A DNA stretch of 14,139 bases from assembly GCA_028876035.1 (NCBI GenBank), contig JAGWTK010000060.1, positions 1 through 14,139 on the forward strand, given 5' to 3'. This DNA comes from Bacteroidota bacterium. GTDB lineage: Bacteria > Bacteroidota > Bacteroidia > Chitinophagales > Chitinophagaceae. The notes under the pieces are model-generated. The model was not told the DNA's origin and searched no databases. It worked only from the letters and a program-made list of their open reading frames with translations. This document shows, piece after piece, positions 14,082 through 14,139 of this stretch. The position numbers and the translations under genes are program-made. How positions within the stretch are numbered: the first letter of the stretch is position 1; every line of letters begins with the position of its first letter.

Positions 14082-14139
14082 ATTAAACGATTCAATATAA
14101 ATGTCCCCGGGCCCGGTACTACTTACGGCGATCGACAAA

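Noticed and set aside
1..14139. Mobile element, CRISPR array, toxin-antitoxin or defence system
   Set aside because: No transposase, integrase, direct-repeat array or defence domain is visible; all genes fit pigment biosynthesis and export.

Overview
The window looks like one end of a flexirubin-type aryl polyene pigment cluster from a member of the Bacteroidota, probably Chitinophagaceae-like. The evidence is the gene content, a tyrosine ammonia-lyase resembling the Flavobacterium johnsoniae enzyme (compared from memory), Bacteroidota-style -7 promoter elements (TAnnTTTG), and the lack of obvious strong Shine-Dalgarno sequences. No database search was possible, so the organism is inferred. 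All sixteen complete protein genes and one partial gene lie on the minus strand. They are tightly packed, with many 1-23 base overlaps, so they read from high to low coordinates as one or a few operons.

Layout in the direction of transcription. (1) Priming: a possible promoter at about 14.08 kb, then a tyrosine ammonia-lyase (14047-12497) that would make p-coumarate as the aryl starter. (2) A first assembly block, 12.4-8.6 kb: ketoreductase (FabG-like), ketosynthase, acyl carrier protein, LpxL/HtrB-type acyltransferase and a FabZ-like dehydratase lacking the usual catalytic His. (3) A middle block, 8.6-5.06 kb: a secreted protein of unknown function, a hotdog thioesterase, a second ketosynthase, and a flavoenzyme with flavin-dependent halogenase motifs. 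(4) A second assembly block, 5.04-1.9 kb: a half-length degenerate ketosynthase-like protein, a second acyl carrier protein, a third ketosynthase with intact Cys-His-His, and a partner lacking the triad, i.e. a ketosynthase/chain-length-factor pair. (5) An envelope block, 1.9-0 kb: membrane-anchored polysaccharide deacetylase, LolA-like periplasmic carrier, and the start of a lipoprotein that runs off the left edge.

Proposed logic: tyrosine is deaminated to p-coumarate; an activating ligase (not in this window) would load it on an acyl carrier protein; the ketosynthases, ketoreductase and dehydratase extend it without enoyl reduction, giving a conjugated polyene; the flavoenzyme may halogenate or hydroxylate the aromatic ring; the acyltransferase and the LolA/lipoprotein genes would place the product in the envelope. 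The dialkylresorcinol genes (darA/darB), aryl-CoA/ACP ligase, a canonical second dehydratase and an MMPL exporter, all expected in complete flexirubin clusters, are not seen here and would lie outside the window.

No tRNA, rRNA, CRISPR array, insertion sequence or transposase was seen. No stretch longer than 300 bases lacks a gene; the largest gap (about 250 bases, 11413-11662) holds a GC-rich hairpin and a weak promoter candidate. A second gap (12392-12496) holds a perfect REP-like palindrome.
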